Below, piece by piece: positions 42,696 through 51,301 of a stretch of 64,000 nt of DNA. Numbering within the stretch: the stretch's first letter is position 1; every line of letters starts with the position of its first letter. The stretch is taken from NCBI GenBank assembly GCA_022510565.1, contig JAFLTE010000003.1, positions 186,001 to 250,000 of the forward strand. The letters run 5' to 3'. This stretch comes from Lachnospiraceae bacterium (GTDB taxonomy: Bacteria > Bacillota > Clostridia > Lachnospirales > Lachnospiraceae). The position numbers were made by a program, and so were the translations under genes. The notes under the pieces are model-generated. The model was not told where the DNA came from. It saw only the letters and a program-made list of their open reading frames with translations, and did not search any database.

Positions 42696-42734
42696 ATTGG
42701 TGCAGGCGGATTGATTTCCCTGCACCAATTTTTT
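42696..42734 (+). terminator. Intrinsic terminator after the transporter operon
   Basis: ATTGGTGCAGG (42696-42706) and CCTGCACCAAT (42719-42729) form a perfect eleven-base stem, twelve-base loop, followed by TTTTTT. This ends the transporter transcript. Confidence 0.92.
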
Positions 42735-42815
42735 GAAATAAAATAATTTTATGGCGGCAATTTATTTAGGTATGGAAGTGAGCTGAGTAAATTGTCCGAT
42801 GATTGGAGGACAGAA

Positions 42816-43532
42816 ATGAGCACGATTTATTGGGCAGGAGATTCCACAGTACAGTTCAACGGAATTATGACGTTTCCACAGACAGGGCTTGGGCAGGTGC
42901 TTTCCATGTACCTGAAACCGGAGGTTACGGTTGAGAATCATGCGAAAAACGGACGCAGTACTAAGAGTTTTATTGATCAATCAAGGCTTGCGCCCATTTA
43001 TGACAGAATTTCGGAGGGAGATTTCCTGTTTATCCAGTTCGGGCATAACGATGAGAAGAAAGAAGATCCGGAGAGGTATACGGACCCCGAAACGGAATAC
43101 AGAGAGAATCTTGGTAAGTTTATTAATGCGGCGAGAAATAAAAAGGCATATCCTGTACTCATAACGCCGTTGGAGAGAAGAAACTTTGAAGAGGACGGAC
43201 ATTTGAGGGAGGTCAGTGAGCATCTTCCCTATGTACAGGCAATGAAGAAAACCGCTGAGGAGCTTTCGGTACCGCTTGTTGATTTGTTCACGATGAGCAG
43301 AGAGAAGTTGGAAAAGGCAGGGCCGGAGGAGACTCTCGAATGGTATATGCATATACCTGCAGGGATTTACCCGTATCATCCGGAAGGGTTGGACACGGAT
43401 AATACGCACCTTCAATATAAGGGCGCGGTGATTTATGCGGGCTGTATCGCCAGAGGATTGAAAGAGTTGGGCGGTATCTATGCGGATCTTTTATTGGATG
43501 AGTTGTCTGAGAAGCCGTATTACGGTATGTAA
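42816..43532 (+). CDS. SGNH-family acetylesterase (rhamnogalacturonan acetylesterase-like)
   Basis: The 238-residue protein belongs to the SGNH hydrolases and resembles rhamnogalacturonan acetylesterases (RhgT/YesT; CE12). The nucleophile block is WAGDSTVQ with Ser10, the oxyanion block is FGHND, and the catalytic Asp-His pair is in DNTHLQYKG. It would remove acetyl groups from imported pectin fragments. No signal peptide is seen, so it acts in the cytosol. ATG 42816 has TTGGAGG upstream; an in-frame GTG/ATG further up lacks one. It opens the enzyme part of the locus. Confidence 0.88.
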   Translation: MSTIYWAGDSTVQFNGIMTFPQTGLGQVLSMYLKPEVTVENHAKNGRSTKSFIDQSRLAPIYDRISEGDFLFIQFGHNDEKKEDPERYTDPETEYRENLGKFINAARNKKAYPVLITPLERRNFEEDGHLREVSEHLPYVQAMKKTAEELSVPLVDLFTMSREKLEKAGPEETLEWYMHIPAGIYPYHPEGLDTDNTHLQYKGAVIYAGCIARGLKELGGIYADLLLDELSEKPYYGM

Positions 43533-43609
43533 AGAAATGACTAAATGATTCTGTGTACTGTTCGATATTGTTGTAACATAACAGTTGCTTTTATGAGAGA
43601 GGAATACAT

Positions 43610-45163
43610 ATGGAACGTTTATGGAAATCAGACTTGGAGGACGGAACTTATAGGAATCCGATTTTGTACGCAGACTACTCTGATCCCGATGTAATCCGTG
43701 TAGGCGATACCTTTTATATGACGGCATCAAGTTTTAACTATATACCGGGGCTTCCGATTCTCACATCTAAGGATTTGGTCAATTGGAAGCTTGTAAACTA
43801 TGCCGTTAAACGGATTGACTATGATAAGTACGATACGCCGCAGCATGCCAAGGGAATTTGGGCACCTGCTATCCGCTATCATGACGGCAATTTTTATATT
43901 TATTATGGAATGCCTGATGAAGGTATTTTCATGGTAAAGACGAAGGAGCCGCTCGGCGAGTGGGAGAAGCCTGTTCTTGTTCTGGAAGGTAAGGGACTGA
44001 TTGACCCTTGCCCTTTCTGGGAGGACGATGGGACGGCATATGTAATACATGGTTATGCGAAGAGCCGGATTGGTTTCAAGAGCTACCTGGGAATCTTCCC
44101 TATGAGCACAGACGGAAAGCAGGCGACAGCACCTGACAGAATTCTATTTAACGGGGTAGAGACGCAGCCCACCATTGAAGGACCGAAGGTTTATAAGCGA
44201 AACGGGTATTATTATATTTTCGCACCTGCCGGAGGTGTTCGGACGGGATGGCAGACAGTTCTCCGCGCCCGAAGTATCTATGGGCCTTACGAAGAAAAAA
44301 TCGTGATGAAGCAGGGAGATACACCGGTGAACGGGCCTCATCAGGGAGGTTTGACGGATACTCTGTCGGGACAGGAGTGGTTTGTACATTTTCAGGACAG
44401 AGGACTATACGGAAGAATTGTTCACTTACAGCCTGTACATTGGAAGCAGGACTGGCCTGTGATAGGTGTGGATGAAGACGTGGAAGGATGCGGCAGACCG
44501 TGCATCGTTCATGAGAAGCCTGATATGGGTGTCAGAGGCGAGATTACATATTTAGAGGCATCGGACGAATTTACGGGAGACAAACTTGGGCTGCAATGGC
44601 AGTGGCTTGGAAACGCCAAGGACAATTTTTGTTCCCTTACAGCTAACCCTGACCATTTACGGCTTTATTGTCTGAACCCATCCGGCAAGGCGCAGCCTAT
44701 TTTGTGGGAAAATGCAAATGTGTTGACACAGAAAATAGTCTGTCCATACTTTCGGGCGGAGACTTGTGTACAGCTTGGAGGCTTACAGGAGAAGGAACAG
44801 GCGGGACTCGTTATGATGGGTGGACACTATGCGTATCTGGCGGTTCGTGTGGTCGATGGTATAAAGCAACTCATTTATGCGCAGAGCTTTGACGGTGTAC
44901 AGGGAATGGAGGAACAGGTGACTATCCTTCGGGAACTGGAAGCTGACAGCGAAGAAATCCGGCTGAGGGAGAGCCTGACAGAGGATGGCTTTTCTGTGGA
45001 GTATTCTACGGACGGAGTAAGCTATCAGCAGGTGGAGACGTCCTTTTTCCCGACGGACCACACTTGGGTGGGGGCCAAAATCGGTCTTTTCGCCAATGTG
45101 GTCTCAAATCAAGAACAGGGCGGATTCGCGGATTTTGCATATATTCATATGGAGGAAGCATGA
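43610..45163 (+). CDS. Glycoside hydrolase family 43 (beta-xylosidase/arabinofuranosidase type)
   Basis: The 517-residue enzyme has an N-terminal five-bladed GH43 propeller with the expected acids Asp25 (YSDPDVI), Asp132 (LIDPCPFWEDDG) and Glu190 (PTIEGPKV), and a C-terminal beta-sandwich domain (about 320-517) as in XynB-type enzymes. It would release xylose, arabinose or galactose side groups from pectic oligosaccharides; specificity is not readable. It lacks a signal peptide. AGAGAGGAA precedes the ATG. Its stop overlaps the start of the next GH43 gene by four bases, so the two GH43 proteins are translationally coupled. Confidence 0.93.
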   Translation: MERLWKSDLEDGTYRNPILYADYSDPDVIRVGDTFYMTASSFNYIPGLPILTSKDLVNWKLVNYAVKRIDYDKYDTPQHAKGIWAPAIRYHDGNFYIYYGMPDEGIFMVKTKEPLGEWEKPVLVLEGKGLIDPCPFWEDDGTAYVIHGYAKSRIGFKSYLGIFPMSTDGKQATAPDRILFNGVETQPTIEGPKVYKRNGYYYIFAPAGGVRTGWQTVLRARSIYGPYEEKIVMKQGDTPVNGPHQGGLTDTLSGQEWFVHFQDRGLYGRIVHLQPVHWKQDWPVIGVDEDVEGCGRPCIVHEKPDMGVRGEITYLEASDEFTGDKLGLQWQWLGNAKDNFCSLTANPDHLRLYCLNPSGKAQPILWENANVLTQKIVCPYFRAETCVQLGGLQEKEQAGLVMMGGHYAYLAVRVVDGIKQLIYAQSFDGVQGMEEQVTILRELEADSEEIRLRESLTEDGFSVEYSTDGVSYQQVETSFFPTDHTWVGAKIGLFANVVSNQEQGGFADFAYIHMEEA

Positions 45164-47112
45164 CAATTCAGGATGCGATAAAGCAACAAAATATAGACGC
45201 TGTCAAGAGAATCTTGACGGAAGATCCCTCCGCGATCGATGAGACGGATGACCGGGGTATTGCGATGTCGTTTCTGGCAGCCCGCAGCGGCAATTTAGAA
45301 TTGGTAAAATATATCGTGGAATATTCCAGAGCCAGCATGAACATGGTGGATGATAGCAATAGGAATATTCTTCATTACGGAGCGATGTCGGGAAACGCAT
45401 CGCTCTGCCGTTATCTGGTGGAAAAAGTCGGAATGGATATTCTGAGTGGGGATCGTAATCTTGTAACACCTTATCAGATTGCGTACGAGGGAAATTATGC
45501 AGAGTTGCTTGAATATTTTCAGGAAAAGGTGGGAGCAGCTTACGAAGAAATGTATCACAATCCCATCAGGCAGGGGATGTTCCCGGACCCTTCCATTGTG
45601 CGTGTAGGCGACGACTACTATATGGTCAATTCCAGTTTTATTTTCTTTCCGTGTATTCCGATTTCCCATTCCAGGGATTTGGTTCACTGGGAGATTATCG
45701 GTCATGCGATTACGAATCCCGAGTGGTCTAGGTTAGGAGACTTGGAGGGTGGAAGAGGATATTGGGCGCCGGATATTTCTTACGATAACGGAACCTTCTA
45801 TATCACTGCGACGTATCGGCTGAATGATACGGGAGGCGTATATCGCAGACAGATTGTAGTTTCTTCCGATAAACCGGAAGGGCCTTACAGTGAACCCGCG
45901 TATATCGAAGAGGACGGTATCGATCCGTCTCTTTTTCATGACAGTGACGGGCGACATTATATGCTTTTAAACAGAGGCGCAAGGATTCTGGAGTTATCTG
46001 AGGACTGTAAGAGACAGATATCCGAAGCGAGACTATTATATTACGGCTCTCAGAAGCGTGCACCGGAAGGACCCCATCTTCTTCGTAAAGATGGATGGTA
46101 TTATCTTTTTCTGGCGGAAGGAGGCACGGGCGCGGGACACCGTATTACCGTGGCGAGAAGCAGAACATTGCTCGGTGACTATGAGCCTTGCCCTTACAAT
46201 CCGATTATGCGTCAGGAGGACGAAGGTGCCGGTATATGGAGATGCGGTCACGGCAAACCGGTGCAGACTGCGTCCGGGGACTGGTATATGGTCTATCTGT
46301 GCGGACGCAAGCTTTGGCGTGTCGGTGCGCAAGGTCCGGAAATCTGCAGTATGCTTGGCAGGGAGACGGCGCTTGATCCGATTCGGTGGACTGAGGATGG
46401 ATGGCCGATTGTGAATGAACTGAAAGGTCCCAGTGTGTTGCAGCGCAAGCCTCATCTGCCGACTTATGTTCCGACAGAGTCACCCGACCGGCAATGGATA
46501 ACCCCGAGAGAGCCGGAGTCCGATGGTATCAGGATGGTCGGGGAACGGTTCACAATTAAGGGAAGCATTGAGCCTCTATCCAATGTTCATGCCAGAAATA
46601 TATGTTTAAGAAGGCAGACTTCTTTTGCTTTTTCGGCGCAGGTTAAGATATATGTACCCAAGCTTTTGCTGGGGCAGGAGGCGGGAATAACCTGCTATTA
46701 CGACGAGAACAGCTGGGTGTGCTATTTCCTGGGAAAAGATGAGCAGGGACAGTTCCTGCAGGTTAAGGAACATATCGGCACGGAGACGAATGAACATGTC
46801 AAGACGTATATCAGCGTAGAAGAGTGTGTTGGTGGATATGTATATCCGGATAGCATAGATACAAATATAAAGGTGCCGGGTGGCGGAATGATGGAATTAG
46901 GCGTTAAGACCAACGGTTTGGAGCGTCGATTTTATGCGGAAGCAGGTGGTTTGCATTATGAGAGCGAAGTACTGCCGGATGTTTATTACTTGTGTGACGA
47001 AGGTGTTTCTATGGGAAAGCGGTTCACCGGAGCTATGGTGGGAATGTACGCCTTTGCCGGAGATGAGCAGTTATTTGTGGATTTTGAAGACTTTAGGTAT
47101 CAGGTGTTGTGA
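45160..47112 (+). CDS. Ankyrin-repeat / GH43 fusion glycoside hydrolase
   Basis: The 650-residue protein begins with about 130 residues of ankyrin-type repeats (IAMSFLAARSGNLELVKYIVE, then ILHYGAMSGNASLCRYLVEK and TPYQIAYEGNYAELLEYF), followed by a GH43 domain from about residue 133 with acids Asp143 (FPDPSIV), Asp255 (IDPSLF) and Glu303 (APEGPHL), and a C-terminal beta-sandwich domain (about 470-650). There is no signal peptide, so it acts inside the cell. ATG 45160 has GGAGGAAG upstream and overlaps the previous stop (ATGA); the frame is open further upstream only in the shadow of the other gene. Ankyrin repeats are protein-binding modules, so it may dock onto another locus enzyme or the importer. 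Confidence 0.92.
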   Translation: MTIQDAIKQQNIDAVKRILTEDPSAIDETDDRGIAMSFLAARSGNLELVKYIVEYSRASMNMVDDSNRNILHYGAMSGNASLCRYLVEKVGMDILSGDRNLVTPYQIAYEGNYAELLEYFQEKVGAAYEEMYHNPIRQGMFPDPSIVRVGDDYYMVNSSFIFFPCIPISHSRDLVHWEIIGHAITNPEWSRLGDLEGGRGYWAPDISYDNGTFYITATYRLNDTGGVYRRQIVVSSDKPEGPYSEPAYIEEDGIDPSLFHDSDGRHYMLLNRGARILELSEDCKRQISEARLLYYGSQKRAPEGPHLLRKDGWYYLFLAEGGTGAGHRITVARSRTLLGDYEPCPYNPIMRQEDEGAGIWRCGHGKPVQTASGDWYMVYLCGRKLWRVGAQGPEICSMLGRETALDPIRWTEDGWPIVNELKGPSVLQRKPHLPTYVPTESPDRQWITPREPESDGIRMVGERFTIKGSIEPLSNVHARNICLRRQTSFAFSAQVKIYVPKLLLGQEAGITCYYDENSWVCYFLGKDEQGQFLQVKEHIGTETNEHVKTYISVEECVGGYVYPDSIDTNIKVPGGGMMELGVKTNGLERRFYAEAGGLHYESEVLPDVYYLCDEGVSMGKRFTGAMVGMYAFAGDEQLFVDFEDFRYQVL

Positions 47113-48509
47113 TGAACAAGCTATTAAACGTTCTTTCCAAATTGGATAAGGGAAAAAACAGAGAACAAAACAGAGAACAGATTTTAAACGGAAATATGAT
47201 GCAGGCGATTCTTGCGTTGGCAATTCCGGTCATTATCAACAGCTTTCTCCAGACGATGTATAATCTGACGGATACCTATTGGCTGGGAACCTTAGGAACC
47301 GAGGAGTTGGCGGCGATTAACCTGATTACACCGGTGCAGAATATAGTTGTCAATTTCGGCTCCGGTATTACAGTGGCCGGTTCCGTTCTGATCGCCCAGT
47401 ATATCGGTGCGGGTAAAAAGGAAGATGCCAAATCCATGGCGAACCAGATTTTTGCATGTGCCGTGCTGTTTGCGGTTGTGTGTGCGGTTCTGTGCAATCT
47501 GACGACACCTTCCATCGTGACGTGGCTTGGCGCGGAGGGTGATACATGGAAGTACAGCAGAACCTACATGCAGCTTGTTATTTTGGATATGCCTTTCTTG
47601 TATACGGTAAACATCTATGCAGCAATTCATCAGGCGCAGGGAGATACGGTTCGACCGATGCTTCTCAATTTATTTGGTATCGTAATCAATATGGTGCTTG
47701 ATCCGCTGTTCATGGTGGCGTTCCACTGGGGTGTGGCGGGAGCAGCCCTTGCTACGGTTACGGCTAAAGCAGTTCCGGCGGTTATTGCGTTTGTACTGCT
47801 GCACAGTCCTAACGCACCGATTAATTTGGAACTTAAAAAGCTTAAATTTGAGAAAGATAAGTTAAAGAATATTGTTGTAATCGGACTTCCTACCGCAATC
47901 GGAGGAAGCACCATGCAGTTTGGTTTCCTGCTTATGAGCAAAAGTGTTTTCAAATACGGTACGCAGGCGATGGCGGCATACGGAATCGGTAATAAGGTGA
48001 ACGGATTGATTTCTCTGCCTTCCAACGGAATCGGTTCGGCCGTTGCGACGATCGTAGGACAGAATGTGGGAGCCAGACAGCTTGAACGTGCACGGGAAGG
48101 GTATAAGCTTTCCATGAAGATGATCATTGTCTTTCTATTCGTGGGTGGCATGATTTTGTCCAGGCAGCCGATTTCCACAGCTATCGTGAGTATCTTCTCG
48201 GAGGATGAGGAAGTGATTGCGATGGCGGCTGATTTCTTAAGTATCATGGCGTTCTGGGTGTTTACCAACGGTGTATACAATTCGACTATGGGATTGTTTC
48301 AGGGCAGCGGTCATACGGAAGTCACCATGATTGTAGATGTGTCGAGACTGTGGGTTTTCCGATTTGCAACGCTGTATGTGTGTGAGAATCTGCTGTATAT
48401 GGGAGTGAGAAGCATTTGGTATTCTGTTGTAGTCAGTAACGGAATCTCTTCGGTTTTGCTGTTCTTAGTATATCTGACGGGATATTGGAAGAAGGAGAGA
48501 ATAAAATAA
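47112..48509 (+). CDS. MATE-family efflux transporter
   Basis: The 465-residue protein has twelve predicted membrane segments and MATE features (AIPVIINSFLQTMYNLTDTYWLG near the start and TVTAKAVPAVIAF in the middle). MATE proteins export cationic drugs or metabolites using Na+ or H+ gradients. It begins on the last base of the ankyrin-GH43 stop (TGATG), so it is cotranslated with the enzyme genes, which is unusual for a drug pump and suggests a role tied to the locus, for example export of an unused or toxic sugar fragment. That role is speculation. A bidirectional terminator follows. Confidence 0.92.
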   Translation: MNKLLNVLSKLDKGKNREQNREQILNGNMMQAILALAIPVIINSFLQTMYNLTDTYWLGTLGTEELAAINLITPVQNIVVNFGSGITVAGSVLIAQYIGAGKKEDAKSMANQIFACAVLFAVVCAVLCNLTTPSIVTWLGAEGDTWKYSRTYMQLVILDMPFLYTVNIYAAIHQAQGDTVRPMLLNLFGIVINMVLDPLFMVAFHWGVAGAALATVTAKAVPAVIAFVLLHSPNAPINLELKKLKFEKDKLKNIVVIGLPTAIGGSTMQFGFLLMSKSVFKYGTQAMAAYGIGNKVNGLISLPSNGIGSAVATIVGQNVGARQLERAREGYKLSMKMIIVFLFVGGMILSRQPISTAIVSIFSEDEEVIAMAADFLSIMAFWVFTNGVYNSTMGLFQGSGHTEVTMIVDVSRLWVFRFATLYVCENLLYMGVRSIWYSVVVSNGISSVLLFLVYLTGYWKKERIK

Positions 48510-48533
48510 GGGAGGCCGTAAGGCCTCCCTGTT
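48510..48533. terminator. Bidirectional terminator between MATE gene and uxaC
   Basis: GGGAGGCC (48510-48517), GTAA and GGCCTCCC (48522-48529) form a perfect eight-base stem. The flanks are TGTTTTA on the + side and, read leftward, TTATTTTATT, so it can serve both converging genes. Confidence 0.85.
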
Positions 48534-49940
48534 TTAAAGGTTAAATCCAAAATACCGCACCGCGTTGTAATAGGAGATGTCCTTTACAATTTCGGCAAGT
48601 GTTTCTTCATCGTTCGGGAATTCTCCGTTTTCAACAAAATCACCGATTAAATTGCAAAGGATGCGGCGGAAGTACTCGTGTCTTGTGTAGGATAGGAAGC
48701 TTCTGGAGTCTGTCAACATGCCGACGAATCCGGACAGGTTTCCTAAGTTTGCAAGAGAGAGCATCTGGTTTTGCATGCCAATCTTATGATCGTTGAACCA
48801 CCACGCGCTGCCCTGCTGAATCTTAGCAACAGCAGTGGAATCCTGGAAGCAGCCTAAGATGGTTCCGATCGCTTCGTTGTCGTTAGGATTTAAGCTATAT
48901 AAAATTGTCTTAGGAAGCTCGTTGGTCTCAATCAACGCGTTCAGGAAGTCAGCCATCTGTGCAGAAGGTGCGTAGTTGTTGATGCAGTCATATCCGGTGT
49001 CGGGACCGAGTTTGTCGTACATCAGGCGGTTGTTGTCACGTTTACAGCCGTAGTGCAGCTGCATTACCCAACCGAGCTTATTATATTCACGGCCCACGAA
49101 GAGCATGAAGGCAGTCTTAAATTTCAACTCTTCCTCGCGTGTAATCGCATTTCCGGTCATGCGCTTTGCGAAGATTTTCTCTATTTCATCCTCTGTTGCG
49201 GGAGCATACATAACATATTCCAAGGCGTGATCCGAAACGCTGCACTGCTTGGATGCAAAGAATGCCATTCTGTTTTTCAACGCTTCTTTTAAGTCGGCGA
49301 AGGATGAGATGGAAACACCGCTTACTTTAGTGAGCGACTGCAGATAGTCTAAGTATTCCGGTTTCTCAATGTTCATTGCCTTGTCAGGACGCCATGCGGG
49401 AAGTACCTGCACGTCAAAACTCTTATCTGCAGCAATCGCATCGTGCCATTCCAGAGAGTCGATGGGGTCGTCGGTAGTACAGATTAAGGTGACGTTGGAC
49501 TGCTTAATCAAATTCCGTACACTCATGGAAGGCTCGGCAAGCTTTGCATTACAGAGGTTCCACACTTCTTCGGCGGTATTTTTGTTTAAGGTCCCGTGAT
49601 AACCAAAATAGCGCTGCAGCTCCAAATGACTCCAGTGATAGAGAGGGTTACCGATCGCTTTGCCCAGAACCTCAGCCCACTTGAAGAACTTTTCCTTATC
49701 CGACGCATCTCCTGTTATAAAATGCTCGTCAACACCGCAGGAACGCATGAAACGCCATTTATAATGGTCGCCGCCCAGCCAAACCTGTGTGATGTTGTCA
49801 AATTTTCTGTCCTGTGCTATTTCCTTTGGATTGATGTGACAGTGATAGTCAAGAACAGGTGTTTTTTCTGCATAGTCGTGGAATAGCTTCTGTGCAGTAG
49901 GGGTGGATAAAAGAAAATTTTCATCCATAAATGCCTTCAT
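48534..49940 (-). CDS. uxaC: Uronate isomerase (glucuronate/galacturonate isomerase)
   Basis: UxaC converts D-galacturonate to D-tagaturonate, or D-glucuronate to D-fructuronate. The 468-residue amidohydrolase-fold protein has PVLDYHCHINPKEIAQD with the metal-site His-x-His, DHYKWRFMRSCG, and the late LTDSRSFLSYTRHEYFRRIL segment. Together with uxaB and uxaA here it defines galacturonate catabolism. It lies 22 bases after lacI on the same strand and is probably cotranscribed with it. An AAGGAGG site precedes its start. Confidence 0.96.
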   Translation of the reverse strand: MKAFMDENFLLSTPTAQKLFHDYAEKTPVLDYHCHINPKEIAQDRKFDNITQVWLGGDHYKWRFMRSCGVDEHFITGDASDKEKFFKWAEVLGKAIGNPLYHWSHLELQRYFGYHGTLNKNTAEEVWNLCNAKLAEPSMSVRNLIKQSNVTLICTTDDPIDSLEWHDAIAADKSFDVQVLPAWRPDKAMNIEKPEYLDYLQSLTKVSGVSISSFADLKEALKNRMAFFASKQCSVSDHALEYVMYAPATEDEIEKIFAKRMTGNAITREEELKFKTAFMLFVGREYNKLGWVMQLHYGCKRDNNRLMYDKLGPDTGYDCINNYAPSAQMADFLNALIETNELPKTILYSLNPNDNEAIGTILGCFQDSTAVAKIQQGSAWWFNDHKIGMQNQMLSLANLGNLSGFVGMLTDSRSFLSYTRHEYFRRILCNLIGDFVENGEFPNDEETLAEIVKDISYYNAVRYFGFNL

Positions 49941-49962
49941 AGAACAAATACCTCCTTTATAG

Positions 49963-50985
49963 TTATTTATTTTGTATTAAATTTGTTGTCGCCTTGTGAA
50001 TAAGTTCTCCGGGATAAATAATTTTGGGCGGCATTTCTTCGCCGTTCAGCACACCGATGCAGGTCTTGACAAGCTGATAGCACAAAGCTTCCAGATGATT
50101 GTCGATCGAGGTTATCTCCGGATCACTGCAGGTAGTGAGCAGGGAATTGTTGTAACCGATTATGGAGAGTTCATCCGGTATCGAAATATTGTGCAGCTTT
50201 GCATATTTTACCGCACCTGCAGCGAGCATGTCTTCGGATGCAAGTACGGCGTGAAATGTCAGGCCTTCCTTTCTCAAATCAGACAGAAAGCTGCATACGC
50301 CGTCAATGTCTTCGTGGGAGCCTGAAAAAAACTGCATCAAATTACTATTAACAGCAATTTCCTGCATACCGTATGCCGATTGGTAACCGGCCAATTTACA
50401 CATGCCGCTGTATGAGTGGGAATTGTATAAATACAAGATATCTTTAATACCACTGTCAAGCAGGGCAAGAGTCGCGTCTTGTGTTGCCTTAAAATCATCA
50501 CACATTGCGCAGAACACATTGGGGCAGTCCAAGTCTGCATTGAGTAAAAGGACGGGAATATGTGATGCCGCGTCCAGAATGTACCGGTTGTTTTCAACGT
50601 CCGATTCAATGTAGTGGGAACCTACCATAATAACGGCATCTACACGTTGGTTTATCAATAAAGCCAGAGCGGCTTCTTTGTCGTCATGTTCGTAGCCCGA
50701 GCAGGTTAATATACTGTTATAGCCGTTTTTTCTCAGATTGCCCTCAATATAATAAACTGCCTTAGCCAAATAAAGATCGGACGAGTCTGCACACATAAGT
50801 CCAATCGAGTTCATGGAGTCCAGACCGAGTCCGCGTGCAAATGCATTGGGAGTGTAGTTGAACTGTTCGATAACATCCATAACCTTTTTGCGTGTTTTGG
50901 GTTTTACGTTAGGGCTACCGTTCAACACGCGGGAAACAGTTGCGATGGAAACGCCGGCCTGTTTTGAAATGTCATAAATATTCAA
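49963..50985 (-). CDS. LacI-family transcriptional regulator of the pectin locus
   Basis: The 340-residue regulator has the LacI helix-turn-helix (IYDISKQAGVSIATVSRVLNG), a hinge with PNAFARGLG, and a periplasmic-binding-like sugar sensor. It is divergent from uxaB and upstream of uxaC, as local uronate regulators usually are. Two palindromes sit in the shared control region: class B just downstream of its own promoter and class A at the uxaB start point. Either may be its operator; class B also fits CcpA. The effector is probably galacturonate, tagaturonate or a related compound, which is inference. Confidence 0.93.
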   Translation of the reverse strand: MNIYDISKQAGVSIATVSRVLNGSPNVKPKTRKKVMDVIEQFNYTPNAFARGLGLDSMNSIGLMCADSSDLYLAKAVYYIEGNLRKNGYNSILTCSGYEHDDKEAALALLINQRVDAVIMVGSHYIESDVENNRYILDAASHIPVLLLNADLDCPNVFCAMCDDFKATQDATLALLDSGIKDILYLYNSHSYSGMCKLAGYQSAYGMQEIAVNSNLMQFFSGSHEDIDGVCSFLSDLRKEGLTFHAVLASEDMLAAGAVKYAKLHNISIPDELSIIGYNNSLLTTCSDPEITSIDNHLEALCYQLVKTCIGVLNGEEMPPKIIYPGELIHKATTNLIQNK

Positions 50986-51025
50986 TGCCTGTAAACTCCT
51001 TTATCTTTAGGTCCTCTTAACATTG

Positions 51026-51039
51026 TGAAACCGTTTACA
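51026..51039. promoter_or_regulatory. Class B operator / cre site, copy 2
   Basis: TGAAACCGTTTACA differs by one base from the site at 39065-39078 and also fits the cre consensus at every position. On the minus strand it lies 14 bases after the lacI -10, near +8, so binding would repress lacI-uxaC. Confidence 0.8.
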
Positions 51040-51053
51040 TAAGAATCAGATTT

Positions 51054-51082
51054 ATTATACAATAGGCAAACTATATTTACAA
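51054..51082 (-). promoter_or_regulatory. Predicted lacI-uxaC promoter
   Basis: On the minus strand TTGTAA (51082 to 51077), a 17-base spacer and perfect TATAAT (51059 to 51054) form a strong sigma-A promoter that reads into the regulator and then uxaC. Confidence 0.75.
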
Positions 51083-51162
51083 CATATTTCCCAAAAAAAA
51101 TACATCCCAAAAACATATTGAGAAAGCGGTTAAATTCAACTGTCAAATATATGAAAACAAGG

Positions 51163-51191
51163 TTGACTTATACCTGTGTTGGTTGTAAAAT
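51163..51191 (+). promoter_or_regulatory. Predicted uxaB promoter
   Basis: TTGACT (51163-51168), a 17-base spacer and TAAAAT (51186-51191) form a strong sigma-A promoter. The class A operator begins six bases after the -10 and so covers the expected start of transcription. Confidence 0.8.
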
Positions 51192-51197
51192 TTAAAG

Positions 51198-51211
51198 TGT
51201 AAGCCCTTACA
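51198..51211. promoter_or_regulatory. Class A palindromic operator, copy 2, at the uxaB start point
   Basis: TGTAAGCCCTTACA, identical to the copy at 38922-38935, overlaps the predicted transcription start of uxaB. A repressor here would shut off uxaB-uxaA-GH105-GH28. Confidence 0.82.
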
Positions 51212-51240
51212 TAAATATGCCCTTTTTTGGGAGGGAAATT

Positions 51241-51270
51241 ATGGGTGTTCGGGTTGCGGAAATACGATGA
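51241..51270 (+). CDS. Possible nine-codon leader peptide before uxaB
   Basis: ATG 51241 follows a strong GGGAGGG site and encodes MGVRVAEIR before TGA. It lies in the roughly 100-base leader between the uxaB promoter and the uxaB start at 51302, in a different frame. It may be a translated leader that tunes uxaB expression or only chance. No repeated regulatory codon is present, so classical attenuation is not suggested. Confidence 0.25.
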   Translation: MGVRVAEIR

Positions 51271-51301
51271 GAAAGGTATTTATTTCGGAATGGAGGCAAA
51301 G

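Noticed and set aside
45064..45159. Upstream extension of the ankyrin-GH43 gene
   Set aside because: It is the shadow of the preceding GH43 gene; ATG 45160 has a good ribosome site and the four-base overlap typical of coupled genes.
49963..50985. Assigning the LacI-type regulator a specific name such as KdgR or UxuR
   Set aside because: Context suggests a uronate regulator, but effector and operator cannot be fixed from sequence alone.
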